Shown: positions 7,705 through 15,613 of the stretch, one piece after another | Layout: each line of letters opens with the position of its first letter | Position numbering within the stretch: the first letter of the stretch is position 1 | DNA from: a virus | DNA: 43,175 bases | IMG/VR virus record: IMGVR_UViG_3300031598_000007 | Span: 1-43,175 of that record | Reading direction: 5' to 3' (one strand) | Made by a program: the position numbers and the translations under genes | Notes under the pieces: generated by a model | What the model was told of the DNA's origin: nothing | What the model saw: only the letters and a program-made list of their open reading frames with translations | Database searches by the model: none

Positions 7705-9763
7705 TAAATCCTTGTTCTTGCGGTAGTGGTACTTGGCCTGTGCCTATGTTACCACCTCCAGCTCCTGATGGGTCCATTGCGTCTGCACCTGCCGGTGCTC
7801 CTTGCTCTGGTGCGGGTTGTTGGAAACCCTTCATAAGTTCAGCTTGAATTGCGGCTTCATTCATGTTGTTAGTTACTTTGTCAGGGTCTAGTTCTAGAGA
7901 TGTTGCAATCTCCCGTATAATGTATTGGAATTTTGCAAAGGGTGCAAGTGTAGGGCTAGAAGCAATTTGCATAAACTGCATTAGTCTTTGACTACGTACC
8001 TCATTAGCCATTAAGCTTTCTGTACCACGAGCCTTAACTTCTAAGTCACCTTTAATCATTGGATCATAATCAAACTGCATGTTAAATCTGAATAGACCCT
8101 CACCTAGTGGGCGCAACAAGTAATCGTCTACATTCTTAATTACGTTCTTAACGCCACCTTGTGCCGCACCCATTAACATACTTATACCTGAAGCTGTACG
8201 TCCTACACCTGACACGCCTGTTTGCCCGTGAGCAAAAGATGGAAAGCCAGTTGATTCATCTGCAAGTACTCGTGCTTTGTCAAACAGTTGTAAATTCTCT
8301 TGAGATACATTAGGAAACTTTGTGCCGAAGATGGCCTGTCCGGGTGCACCCCCCTGTCTCCGAAACACTTTTCCGGGGTACACAGACATATCTTGTCCGG
8401 GAACTAAGTTAGTTTCATCTACCTCTAAGATCAAGTTACCTGACAGTACAGCATTATCTACAGCCATACGCATAAACCCGTTCATCAAAGTTTGTGTATC
8501 GTCCATATTCTCAGCAATACCTACGCCAAAGAAGCTGTAAGGATTAAGTTCATATGGTGCAGCCATGTAAGGAATACGCGCAGGCTTGAAAGGATTCATA
8601 ACCATACGAAGTAACTTACCATTACAAATCCATACGTTAGCTTGTAACTCATCTACAGTCTCTAGTTCTTTTGGTATCTCTACGCCCTGTTCTATAAGCA
8701 TCTCGACATCTACCATGCCCCAGTACTCTAGTACTTCAAAGCGTTCAATGCCATGCTCTGGTGCATAATCAGATAGATCATCTTCCCAGTGTTCTTTATT
8801 ATAATTTTCCCCAAGCTGTATAGCATCATCAATAACGTTAGAACGAAAGAATGGGCGACGCTTTAAAGCTCTTAACTGTGTGCGAGACATCTTGTGTCGT
8901 TCTATTACAAACTGTGCTTCATCCATATTATTAGCATCTGGATCAGGATAGAAGTTCCATACAGATACATGAGATACCTGTGGAACAGTTTTAATAGTAG
9001 GTGAATACTCACCGTCATCATCCCAATTAGGATACTCTTTATCTACAGCAAATGGACCTTTCATTACACCAGTACCAAACAGTGCCATCTCAAAGGCAGT
9101 GCTACGAAGATGTTTACTTGCACTTGATTCATCTAACTGGTCATGTATTTTCTTTTGCATCATCTTAGCTGCAATCATTGCAGGACTAAAAGTAACTGCA
9201 GTAGGTGTTTTACCTACACCTTGACGAACACCTTCGATGTCCTCAAACTTATCTTTAAGTGGGCCTAGACTATCTGCTAATGTCTTTTCAGTTGCACCGG
9301 CAGGTAAGTCTTTACCATCACCCGCAAAACCGTAAGGACTTACTACTTCATCTAAAGCAGACTCACGTAGTTGCTCTGGTTCTTTAGGATCAAAGTGTAC
9401 ATCTGCAACTACACCCTCTGGAAGTTCAGTAGGGTCTACAGTTAAAGGAAACTTTTGTGCCGCAAATAATACATCTACAATTTGACCATAGGCCGCTAAT
9501 GTTTTAGTCTTAGTTACTTTAATAAAGACTCTAGACTTCTCAGCTTCTGTAAACTGTACTTCTGGACTATACAATCCACGATAGTTACGGTAAGCTTTTA
9601 ACCAACGATCTTCATCTTGTTGACGGTAATCATCTGCGCGATTATACTTTTCCATAATGAAAGGAATAATTTTAGAAGCATCTGCATCATCCACTACTGA
9701 GTTGTCACTATCTTCTAGAGCAATAGCGTCATCTTCAATAAAGCCTTCGTTTTCTTCTGCCAT
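7628..9763 (-). CDS. Portal protein
   Basis: 711 residues, the right size for a podovirus portal, placed directly after the large terminase gene. The N-terminal part has ADDYRQQDEDRWLKAYRNYRG and FIKVTKTKTLAAYGQIVDVL; the middle has VSVWNFYPDPDANNMDEAQF and MSRTQLRALKRRPFFR; the C-terminal part is a Gln/Pro/Ala/Gly-rich tail. These agree with the head-to-tail connector family in SIO1/P22-like podoviruses. Twelve copies would form the DNA channel, the motor dock and the site for tail attachment. The last 77 bases overlap the next gene. Confidence 0.85.
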   Translation of the reverse strand: MAEENEGFIEDDAIALEDSDNSVVDDADASKIIPFIMEKYNRADDYRQQDEDRWLKAYRNYRGLYSPEVQFTEAEKSRVFIKVTKTKTLAAYGQIVDVLFAAQKFPLTVDPTELPEGVVADVHFDPKEPEQLRESALDEVVSPYGFAGDGKDLPAGATEKTLADSLGPLKDKFEDIEGVRQGVGKTPTAVTFSPAMIAAKMMQKKIHDQLDESSASKHLRSTAFEMALFGTGVMKGPFAVDKEYPNWDDDGEYSPTIKTVPQVSHVSVWNFYPDPDANNMDEAQFVIERHKMSRTQLRALKRRPFFRSNVIDDAIQLGENYNKEHWEDDLSDYAPEHGIERFEVLEYWGMVDVEMLIEQGVEIPKELETVDELQANVWICNGKLLRMVMNPFKPARIPYMAAPYELNPYSFFGVGIAENMDDTQTLMNGFMRMAVDNAVLSGNLILEVDETNLVPGQDMSVYPGKVFRRQGGAPGQAIFGTKFPNVSQENLQLFDKARVLADESTGFPSFAHGQTGVSGVGRTASGISMLMGAAQGGVKNVIKNVDDYLLRPLGEGLFRFNMQFDYDPMIKGDLEVKARGTESLMANEVRSQRLMQFMQIASSPTLAPFAKFQYIIREIATSLELDPDKVTNNMNEAAIQAELMKGFQQPAPEQGAPAGADAMDPSGAGGGNIGTGQVPLPQEQGFSGNEQQGAPQQAQGAGQQPPAVGPV

Positions 9764-9773
9764 TTAATTTTCC

Positions 9774-11354
9774 TTAATATCCAAATGTAGTATCTGCTAT
9801 ACGCATACTATTCGTAGGTCCGTTAGTTGTATTAAAGTCAAATACACTAAATCTTGGTCTTGACATGATACCATATCTTAGCGCATCATACAAGTGGTCT
9901 TCTGCGTGTGTATCAATATCTTCTGGGTTTCTTTTATCTATTGGTAGTGCCGGTAGCTGTGCTATTATGTTTGTGCAAGTATTAAAGAATACAAGCCTTG
10001 GTTTTTCTGTGTATTCATCTACTTGTAACCGTCTGTGTATTTCGTTCTTACCTGCTACACGAGAACCCTTTGATCTATCTGAAGGACGCCATCGACATCC
10101 CTTCTGTACCATCTGCTCTGCCAGTGAAGGTCCAGTGTCACCGCGTTTGTGCCACAAAGAACTATCAAGTACACCGTATCTAATTGCACCGTCGCCTACT
10201 TCGGCTTCTAGTACCATGTCCGCTAAGTCAGTTGCAAGTACTTTAGTTACGTATAACTCTCTGTATACAATTAACTGCTCGCTTGGACTTACTGCAATCC
10301 ATACTACACCTGACCAACTTCCGTATCCATAGTCACACGCTCTAAACTTAGTCCAGTTAGAAGGTATTAAGAATGGTTCAATTACATGTACGCCTCTATC
10401 AAACTCAGTAAAGGCTGCACCTTCTTGTACATCCCAATCACCTTCAAGTAATCTCTTGCGCTGTTGCTCAGGTAGTGATAGAAGCATTGCTTCATAGTCA
10501 CCTTGTTCAGCTAGGTAGGGATTATCAGATAGACGAGCAGGTATAAACTTACGTTTGAATAATGGCTTACCTGCTTTGGCATGTCCCGCTGGGTATTTTA
10601 ATTCTTCTTTAGTATCTATGTCTGTAGCTATGAAAGACTTACCTGCCGGTGCAGGGTCAATAAACATTTTCTTAACCCAGTGATGCCCTCTACCGCCGGG
10701 GTTTGTAGTAGCTCTCATACAAAGAGGAAGGTCAGGGTCTGCCGATCTTAATCGACTTCTCATATAGTTCCAAGCAAAAGGTGTAGCCCACTGTGTAAGC
10801 TCATCAAACCCAATCCAACTAAATGCTAAACCTTGGTATCTTGTAACGTCTTGGTCTTTGTCTAGGTAACTCAACCACAGTGTAGCACCAGATGGTGCAG
10901 TCCATGTCATCTTACGTTCTGACCATTTAATTCCCGGCCAAATCTTAGGGTACATTTCTTGTGACTTAGTTATAAGTTCTCTTAGTTCTTCCGTAGTATG
11001 TCGTAAGAGGACTCCTGCGAAGGCTGGGTTGCCCATGTACCTCAAAGGGTCAGCTAACATAGCGTAAGACTTACCACCCCCTGCTGAGCCTCCATAGAGC
11101 ACCTCACGATCACTTGCTGCAAGGAAGTCTGTTTGTGGCCCGACGTTAGGTTTAAATATTATGTTATGGTCTTCTTCAACCATATCAGTAAACTCTTCCA
11201 GTATAACTTCTGGACTAGGCTGCTGTTTCTTTGCCTTGGATTTCTTTTGCACCGATCCTTGAGTTTTCGATTTCTTCCGCTTTGGCGATTGCCTTTTTTG
11301 CATAGTCTGCCCATCTGCGAAGGCTTCCAGCTTTGTTTTTTCTTTGTCGCTCAT
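9774..11354 (-). CDS. terL: Terminase large subunit
   Basis: 526 residues from the ATG at 11354. ATPase domain: Walker A GGSAGGGKS (88-96) and Walker B FSWIGFDE (D184/E185). The nuclease half includes FRACDYGYGSWSGVVWIAV and a C-terminal EDIDTHAEDHLYDALRYG with acidic residues. It packages DNA at the portal encoded next door. The first 57 residues are Lys/Gln-rich and overlap the upstream gene by 140 bases. A Met at 58 (position 11183) has GGAAGAG 9 bases upstream and would remove the overlap, so the true start is uncertain. Confidence 0.92.
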   Translation of the reverse strand: MSDKEKTKLEAFADGQTMQKRQSPKRKKSKTQGSVQKKSKAKKQQPSPEVILEEFTDMVEEDHNIIFKPNVGPQTDFLAASDREVLYGGSAGGGKSYAMLADPLRYMGNPAFAGVLLRHTTEELRELITKSQEMYPKIWPGIKWSERKMTWTAPSGATLWLSYLDKDQDVTRYQGLAFSWIGFDELTQWATPFAWNYMRSRLRSADPDLPLCMRATTNPGGRGHHWVKKMFIDPAPAGKSFIATDIDTKEELKYPAGHAKAGKPLFKRKFIPARLSDNPYLAEQGDYEAMLLSLPEQQRKRLLEGDWDVQEGAAFTEFDRGVHVIEPFLIPSNWTKFRACDYGYGSWSGVVWIAVSPSEQLIVYRELYVTKVLATDLADMVLEAEVGDGAIRYGVLDSSLWHKRGDTGPSLAEQMVQKGCRWRPSDRSKGSRVAGKNEIHRRLQVDEYTEKPRLVFFNTCTNIIAQLPALPIDKRNPEDIDTHAEDHLYDALRYGIMSRPRFSVFDFNTTNGPTNSMRIADTTFGY

Positions 11355-11634
11355 TATCCAACCGTTTCTTTAATCCTACGTGAGATATAGTTCTACCTGT
11401 ATTTCTTGAAAGCCAGTTAGCTACTTCTCGATACGAATACTGTTTTATGTATTTCTTCGCTTGCTCAAGCATATCAAGTTGATTACTAATTGGCAAGAGG
11501 ATTCCGTTATCTTCTGGATTTATTTCGTACCCAAATGGAATAGTTCTTGCTACACGTGGTATTGATACCCATAGATTATCTTCTTTAATGTCTGTTGGTT
11601 GTGGTAACTTCCATGTACCTAGTGTCTTAGTCAT
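11215..11634 (-). CDS. Putative helix-turn-helix protein upstream of terL
   Basis: 139 residues. A central segment, YSYREVANWLSRNTGRTISH followed by VGLKKRLDNERQRK, reads as a helix-turn-helix with a basic extension. The C-terminus is helical and charged. Its 3' end overlaps the annotated start of terL by 140 bases in another frame. It may bind packaging-site DNA as a terminase partner or act as a regulator; position favours the first. Inference. Confidence 0.65.
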   Translation of the reverse strand: MTKTLGTWKLPQPTDIKEDNLWVSIPRVARTIPFGYEINPEDNGILLPISNQLDMLEQAKKYIKQYSYREVANWLSRNTGRTISHVGLKKRLDNERQRKNKAGSLRRWADYAKKAIAKAEEIENSRIGAKEIQGKETAA

Positions 11635-11646
11635 TCTATTCCTATA

Positions 11647-11805
11647 CTATGTTCCATCTCTATCCGTGATGTTACCATCCTTATCTCGCTCAAGACCGGG
11701 AATCCGTTCACGTCTAATAGGAAGCCCCGGCTTTATGGGTTTAATTTTAATAGTTTTTATTTTATTAAGATTACGATAGTCTGTGTGCCCAAATCTTTTT
11801 GTCAT
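11647..11805 (-). CDS. Small basic protein, unknown function
   Basis: 52 residues, MTKRFGHTDYRNLNKIKTIK followed by IKPIKPGLPI and ending DKDGNITDRDGT. It is coupled to the terminase small-subunit gene by a TAATG overlap at 11803-11807 and stops 13 bases before the next start at 11634. Tight coupling supports a real gene; no family recognised. Confidence 0.6.
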   Translation of the reverse strand: MTKRFGHTDYRNLNKIKTIKIKPIKPGLPIRRERIPGLERDKDGNITDRDGT

Positions 11806-12179
11806 TACTCTTCCTCTTCCTGTACTTCTTTAGCTGGCATAAGCATTACGCCACCCTTAGCTTCAACTTGAACTTTCTCAGTTTTAACTAAACCAGTACG
11901 ATCTAGTAGTTCTTTAGCTGCCGCCATCTTATCACGAATGCCTAACTCAGTAGGATCGTACAATGCACCTACCATAGCCATTGCAGCTTTAGGTACATTA
12001 CGTGCTAAGTAGCTATGAGTTACATCTAGTATCTCATCTTTAAGGCTGTTAGTAATTTCAGTGTTTGTAGTATTAGCAGAGTAACCTGCCATACTCTTAG
12101 CGGTAGCTATGTCTCCACCTGCCTCATCCATAAGGACAGCTAAGAATTTCTTCTGACGGTCTGTTAACTCACGTGCCAT
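11805..12179 (-). CDS. Probable terminase small subunit
   Basis: 124 residues. The N-terminal half, MARELTDRQKKFLAVLMDEA then GDIATAKSMAGYSANTTN, is the usual TerS-type helix-turn-helix that follows 'T..Q..F...'. The remainder is helical (IRDKMAAAKELLDRTGLVKT) with an acidic tail. It starts one base from the end of the endolysin gene and precedes terL by two short genes. It should recognise the packaging signal and regulate TerL. The family is variable, so the call rests on motif and position. Confidence 0.75.
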   Translation of the reverse strand: MARELTDRQKKFLAVLMDEAGGDIATAKSMAGYSANTTNTEITNSLKDEILDVTHSYLARNVPKAAMAMVGALYDPTELGIRDKMAAAKELLDRTGLVKTEKVQVEAKGGVMLMPAKEVQEEEE

Positions 12180-12180
12180 A

Positions 12181-12696
12181 TTATTCCTCTATCATATGCA
12201 AAGCTTGCTCAAGTGTCTCTTTGTTACGTCGAGTCCAGCCACGCCCAAAAGTTTTATACGTATTAAGTCCTTCATAAAAACCTTGACGTACTGAATACAC
12301 ATAATCAATAATGTACTTAGCATCCTTTTCAGCTATAAGCTGTAGCGTATTAGGACCAATAGCCCCGTCTGCTGTAGCCCCAACTGCGCGTTGCACAGCT
12401 TTTGCAGGTCTACCCGATCCAGAATTAACGGCCCAGTCCAGACAGGCCCAGTCCAAACCAGAAGGAAGTGAATCTCCTTTAACTCGATCCCAGTAGTTCT
12501 TCTTGTATATCGGAGCTACATCTTCGGGTGTTAAGTCACGCATCTCTTGTTCAGTAGACTCACGACCTATCCACTCGTCGTAGACACGTTTAGTTACACC
12601 AAGATTAGTCATGCCACCGGGGTCACTGGGGTGATTAACGTAACCACCTTCGTGAGCCAGCAACATCTTTAGACATTTATTAAAGTTTTCTTTCAT
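12181..12696 (-). CDS. Endolysin: GH108 lysozyme with peptidoglycan-binding C-terminus
   Basis: 171 residues. The N-terminal glycoside hydrolase 108 core contains LLAHEGGYVNHPSDPGGMTN, with the catalytic Glu expected at E16, and later NYWDRVKGDSLPSGLDWACL. The C-terminal half (AVGATADGAIGPNTLQLI, YSVRQGFYEGLNTYKTFGRG) is the PG_binding_3 partner found in this family. No signal peptide is visible, so release should need the holin encoded two genes upstream at 12949-13299. It cleaves the glycan strands of the cell wall at lysis. Confidence 0.92.
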   Translation of the reverse strand: MKENFNKCLKMLLAHEGGYVNHPSDPGGMTNLGVTKRVYDEWIGRESTEQEMRDLTPEDVAPIYKKNYWDRVKGDSLPSGLDWACLDWAVNSGSGRPAKAVQRAVGATADGAIGPNTLQLIAEKDAKYIIDYVYSVRQGFYEGLNTYKTFGRGWTRRNKETLEQALHMIEE

Positions 12697-12707
12697 AATA
12701 AACCCTA

Positions 12708-12944
12708 CTAGTATTTCTTTTTCTTAGCCATGCCGCCATAGTTCATCATAGTTTTAGGTTTCTTTTTAACCACAGGCATTCCGCCTTTAGAGGCTGTCAT
12801 TGTTGCAGCTTTTTTCTTACCCTTATTAGCTGGTGTTTTAGGATTTCTTGTTTTCATTACAAGTAAGTCTTTGAGTGGTACACCTAACTTATCAGCTTCT
12901 TTTTTCATGGACTTTAACCATGCTGGTTCATTATCTTTTGTCAT
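12708..12944 (-). CDS. Small lysine-rich protein, unknown function
   Basis: 78 residues from an ATG at 12944, preferred over 12962 because GGAAAG lies 9 bases upstream and the longer form overlaps the holin gene. Sequence is strongly basic (TRNPKTPANKGKKKAATM) and ends in MMNYGGMAKKKKY. It lies between holin and endolysin. Possibly nucleic-acid binding; no family recognised. Confidence 0.6.
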   Translation of the reverse strand: MTKDNEPAWLKSMKKEADKLGVPLKDLLVMKTRNPKTPANKGKKKAATMTASKGGMPVVKKKPKTMMNYGGMAKKKKY

Positions 12945-12948
12945 GTTA

Positions 12949-13299
12949 CTATTTCTTTCCAAAATATTTACTTACGCCACGCATACCAATGCTGGCACTT
13001 ACAATCCCACCTAGTGAGTATTGATACCAATCAGGCATAACTTCTAAAGCTATGAAACCCGCCTGAACAATTTGATTACCCCATTCTCCGCAGAACGCAA
13101 GTATTAAGGGAATACTAAATAGTAAAGTAATCCATTCGTCTTTCCAGCTATTTTGTGTAGCCTTCATAGCTTCAATGTCCCAATCAATCTCGCCTGTAGC
13201 GATCTTCATCTTTGTTTCAGCTTCAGCTTTCTTTACAACTGTCTTACCGTCAATGAATGCAGTAGCTAGTCCAGCTACACTATTAATAATACCTAACAT
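12949..13299 (-). CDS. Holin-like 3-TM protein
   Basis: 116 residues. An N-terminal amphipathic segment (GIINSVAGLATAFIDGKTVV), a charged stretch (KAEAETKMKIATGEIDWD), then hydrophobic segments around ITLLFSIPLILAFCG, IVQAGFIALEV and YSLGGIVSASIGMRG. This resembles the 3-TM holin family known from gene-transfer agents and alphaproteobacterial phages. It lies just upstream of the endolysin, overlapping the EF-hand gene by one base. It should permeabilise the inner membrane for endolysin export. Confidence 0.78.
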   Translation of the reverse strand: MLGIINSVAGLATAFIDGKTVVKKAEAETKMKIATGEIDWDIEAMKATQNSWKDEWITLLFSIPLILAFCGEWGNQIVQAGFIALEVMPDWYQYSLGGIVSASIGMRGVSKYFGKK

Positions 13300-13616
13300 T
13301 AAAATTCATCCTTTTTCTTTGTATTAGTGAAGCCAAAGAATGCACCTACGATTGCACTTACGGCAATGAAGTACACACCAGCTATGGAAGTTAATCCTGC
13401 TGTAGCTTCAGTCAACCCAGCTATAGCTGTAATAATAATAGTTAAAGGATAGATAAGCATACCTATAAGTGCAAACCAAACCATCTTACGTTGTTGATCT
13501 CGCTTTGAGTCTTCATCGTCAATCTGTCTACGTTTGTCATCAAGCAACAATGCGTCCCACTCACTCTTCTCGATTGAGCCGCTTTTATCTTTATCTATAT
13601 CTTCAAACTTTGTCAT
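13299..13616 (-). CDS. EF-hand plus two-TM membrane protein
   Basis: 105 residues. Residues 8-19 form a complete 12-residue EF-hand loop (DKDKSGSIEKSE, with D1, D3, S5, G6, I8 and E12 in register), followed by a charged linker and two hydrophobic segments (VWFALIGMLIYPLTIIITAI and SIAGVYFIAVSAIVGAFFG). The C-terminus is KKKDEF. It overlaps the holin gene by one base, so it is likely a lysis accessory, antiholin or second holin. Calcium binding is predicted from the motif only. Confidence 0.75.
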   Translation of the reverse strand: MTKFEDIDKDKSGSIEKSEWDALLLDDKRRQIDDEDSKRDQQRKMVWFALIGMLIYPLTIIITAIAGLTEATAGLTSIAGVYFIAVSAIVGAFFGFTNTKKKDEF

Positions 13617-13617
13617 A

Positions 13618-13875
13618 TTAAGTTTTCCTAAAACGTTTTACTTTATCTGCAATCTTCTTAGGTTGAGCTACATATTGATTGCCGGCTTTAGTTCCGGCTC
13701 TCTTAGCTTTTGAAGTAGCATTGTACTCGGCACTCGACAACGACTTAATAGCATTACTAGGAAGGTATCGTTCTCCTGTAGCATTTGGTCCTTGCGTAGA
13801 TGGTTTACCACTTTTAGTTTTCCAGTCTTGCTTGGTCCATTGACTAAGGCTTCTTTGACTTTTTGTTTTTGCCAT
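13618..13875 (-). CDS. Small basic protein, unknown function
   Basis: 85 residues, Lys/Ser/Ala-rich (MAKTKSQRSLSQWTKQDWKT, PSTQGPNATGERYLPSNAIK). The 'SQWTKQDWKTKSGKPSTQGP' arrangement is common in small structural or DNA-associated proteins of marine phages. It overlaps the upstream gene by 32 bases. Function not recognised. Confidence 0.65.
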   Translation of the reverse strand: MAKTKSQRSLSQWTKQDWKTKSGKPSTQGPNATGERYLPSNAIKSLSSAEYNATSKAKRAGTKAGNQYVAQPKKIADKVKRFRKT

Positions 13876-14035
13876 CTACTTTAGCCTTTGCTGTTTTGTT
13901 TAAATCTTTATAATGAAATAACTTTACACTTGTTTTAGTGTGAGTCTTACCTGTATGTAAAGAGCCGTCACCCATCTTATGAGTTACGCCTTTAAATTCA
14001 GTGCCATCTTTTTTATAATGTGATACACCCTTCAT
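13844..14035 (-). CDS. Small basic protein, unknown function
   Basis: 63 residues, MKGVSHYKKDGTEFKGVTHK then MGDGSLHTGKTHTKTSVKLF and a Lys-rich end. Two related short strands (GVSHYKKDGTEF, GVTHKMGDGSLH) suggest an internal duplication. ATGA-type overlap with the gene at 14032-14217. Similar Lys/His-rich small proteins occur near phage lysis genes; role unknown. Confidence 0.65.
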   Translation of the reverse strand: MKGVSHYKKDGTEFKGVTHKMGDGSLHTGKTHTKTSVKLFHYKDLNKTAKAKVDGKNKKSKKP

Positions 14036-14217
14036 GTCTTATATCCTCCTCCATTTGCTTTATATCTTTTTGCCAATAGTTGCGCTTTACGTGCAGACCA
14101 TTTATTGGCCGGCCCCCCAGAGCTACCCCGTTTAATGCGATTAAACAAATCCCTCCGCATAGTAGGCTTAGTATAATTTCCTGCCTCATTTACTTTTGAC
14201 TTTGTTTTGGATGTCAT
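14032..14217 (-). CDS. Small Arg/Lys-rich protein, unknown function
   Basis: 61 residues: MTSKTKSKVNEAGNYTKPTM, then RRDLFNRIKRGSSGGPANKW and SARKAQLLAKRYKANGGGYK. The 'NRIKRGSSGGPANKWSARKAQLLAKRYK' type is frequent in small phage proteins. It overlaps the end of the DUF1127 gene by 32 bases. Function unknown. Confidence 0.65.
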   Translation of the reverse strand: MTSKTKSKVNEAGNYTKPTMRRDLFNRIKRGSSGGPANKWSARKAQLLAKRYKANGGGYKT

Positions 14218-14329
14218 GTCGGTTCATTCCTATGTCACGTAGTTCTCTGTCGGACATATGATTTAGTATCCATATGTTAGCACTTGCTTGACGACTTGCT
14301 ACAATTTTATTTATTATTCTCTTAAACAT
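14186..14329 (-). CDS. DUF1127 (YjiS-like) small protein
   Basis: 47 residues: MFKRIINKIVASRQASANIW, then ILNHMSDRELRDIGMNRHDI and a short basic tail. The MSDRELRDIG...R.DI signature is that of DUF1127, a family of small Arg-rich proteins abundant in alphaproteobacteria. AGGAGATAGAATAAT precedes the ATG, and a promoter lies at 14390-14418. Known bacterial members bind RNA or affect phosphate and carbon metabolism. In a phage it is probably host-derived and may alter host regulation. The gene call is firm; the role is inference. Confidence 0.85.
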   Translation of the reverse strand: MFKRIINKIVASRQASANIWILNHMSDRELRDIGMNRHDIQNKVKSK

Positions 14330-14350
14330 ATTATTCTATCTCCTGTAGGT

Positions 14351-14367
14351 GTAAGGCCATACCTTAC
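14351..14367 (-). promoter_or_regulatory. Hairpin in the DUF1127 leader
   Basis: A perfect inverted repeat, GTAAGG (14351-14356) and CCTTAC (14362-14367) with a five-base loop, lies between the promoter and the ribosome binding site of the DUF1127 gene. No T-run follows, so a leader structure is more likely than a terminator. Confidence 0.5.
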
Positions 14368-14389
14368 AAAGATAGTTATAACATACTTA

Positions 14390-14418
14390 GTTATACCATA
14401 CTACAGACAAGAATGCAA
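14390..14418 (-). promoter_or_regulatory. Putative promoter for DUF1127 and the lysis-side genes
   Basis: Minus strand TTGCAT (complement of 14413-14418), 17 bases, TATAAC (complement of 14390-14395), with TGG directly before the -10 box as an extended element. A second TATAACTA (complement of 14373-14380) lies downstream and may be part of an operator. This gives the DUF1127 gene an independent start in the middle of the leftward operon. Confidence 0.68.
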
Positions 14419-14449
14419 TACCGTTATGCACTATTGAGATAGGTTGCAA

Positions 14450-15112
14450 TTACTTCTTACCACGCCCTTGTGTACCTGACACAGATGCACCACAGTTAGC
14501 GTAACCACCTTTGTTGTAGCTCTTACCATATGGCATCTTTGCTTTCATGGGTGATCCACCTTTACTAAAGTCCATTGCGGGAGGAAGTGTCACTGGCTTA
14601 GCTCTTTTGTTTGATCTACCCTGCTCCATAGCACGTCCAACTTTGGACAACTCTGCAGCGTCAATGCGGTCAATGATAGTTTCGTATGTAGATTTATCTA
14701 TATCGCCAGCGTCATAAGCCTTCTTAGCTTCCCTACCCAAAGCGACACGCTTGGAAGTTGGTAGAGATCGGTACACAGCCAGAGACAAAGGTTTAAGGCC
14801 GGGTTTAGTAAGCATGGCTGAAGTGTTACCTACTGCTGCCTTACCACGCTCTATATCATCTTGTGGTTTTTTATCATCAAGTTTTTTAGTAACCTTATCA
14901 TCCAGTACAACTTTACGTGGTTCTGTATTAATAGTACCGCCCATGGATTGTTCTTTTTGTTTAACCCTAGCTAACTTCCTAGCCTCCGCTTGTGCTTTCT
15001 CTAAAAGTTTTCTTTCCTTTGCGGCTAGTAGGGCATCTATCTTTTTTTTCCTTCTTGAAGATGTCGGAACTTCACCGCCTAAAAATTTACGTAACTCTTT
15101 TGCTTTACCCAT
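14450..15112 (-). CDS. Lysine-rich hypothetical protein
   Basis: 220 residues, starting after AGGAGAATTATT, the same leader as the capsid gene. The N-terminal 75 residues are extremely basic and helical (SRRKKKIDALLAAKERKLLE). The middle contains PLSLAVYRSLPTSKRVALGR and DKSTYETIIDRIDAAELSKV. The C-terminus is Gly/Lys-rich (GGSPMKAKMPYGKSYNKGGY). It may be a DNA-associated virion or assembly protein. Family not recognised. Confidence 0.7.
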   Translation of the reverse strand: MGKAKELRKFLGGEVPTSSRRKKKIDALLAAKERKLLEKAQAEARKLARVKQKEQSMGGTINTEPRKVVLDDKVTKKLDDKKPQDDIERGKAAVGNTSAMLTKPGLKPLSLAVYRSLPTSKRVALGREAKKAYDAGDIDKSTYETIIDRIDAAELSKVGRAMEQGRSNKRAKPVTLPPAMDFSKGGSPMKAKMPYGKSYNKGGYANCGASVSGTQGRGKK

Positions 15113-15127
15113 AATAATTCTCCTAAA

Positions 15128-15406
15128 TTACCATTTAACTTTATCTGCCCAGTAAGCTGCACTCAATTTACCACGAGCTATATTCTTACCGTGTCGTGCT
15201 TTAAAAGATGCACGTTTCTTTTTCATCTTATCTGATTCACCCTGCTTAGGTTTACCTGCAGTACTTGCACCTTGCTCACCAAAGCGTATCATCTTAATCG
15301 TAGTACCTTCTTTAGCTAATACTACGTGTGACTTCTTTGGGTGCTTAGGTGTACGCTTAGGTTTATTGTACCCACTAAATGTTTCTCCACGATACTCAAC
15401 AGTCAT
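15128..15406 (-). CDS. Conserved small phage protein, unknown function
   Basis: 92 residues ending RHGKNIARGKLSAAYWADKV-KW. The pattern 'IRFGEQGASTAGKP...KKKRASFKARHGKNIA...SAAYWADKVKW' is one I recognise from many marine phages, always without an assigned function. Strongly basic. It sits three bases after the first leftward gene, whose stop is at 15410. Confidence 0.75.
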   Translation of the reverse strand: MTVEYRGETFSGYNKPKRTPKHPKKSHVVLAKEGTTIKMIRFGEQGASTAGKPKQGESDKMKKKRASFKARHGKNIARGKLSAAYWADKVKW

Positions 15407-15409
15407 TTG

Positions 15410-15613
15410 TTAATCCGTCCATCCTTCTTTACGCATAGCCCACTCTACATGCTCTAACGTAAACTTCTCACCGTAGTGACCTTCCACTGCAGTCCTTACA
15501 TAGTATACATCGCTATGGGGAATATGTAAGTTCTTTAAGTTACCATTTAATACATGGTTATAAAACTCTTTAAGAACATTGTCTGTATATAGTTTTACTG
15601 ATTTCTTTGTCAT
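15410..15613 (-). CDS. First leftward gene, small protein of unknown function
   Basis: 67 residues from the ATG at 15613 (an in-frame TTG at 15619 is possible). Sequence: MTKKSVKLYTDNVLKEFYNH, LKNLHIPHSDVYYVRTAVEG, LEHVEWAMRKEGWTD. Helical and mixed charge. It is the first gene of the leftward operon. No family recognised; no strong Shine-Dalgarno is visible. Confidence 0.6.
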   Translation of the reverse strand: MTKKSVKLYTDNVLKEFYNHVLNGNLKNLHIPHSDVYYVRTAVEGHYGEKFTLEHVEWAMRKEGWTD

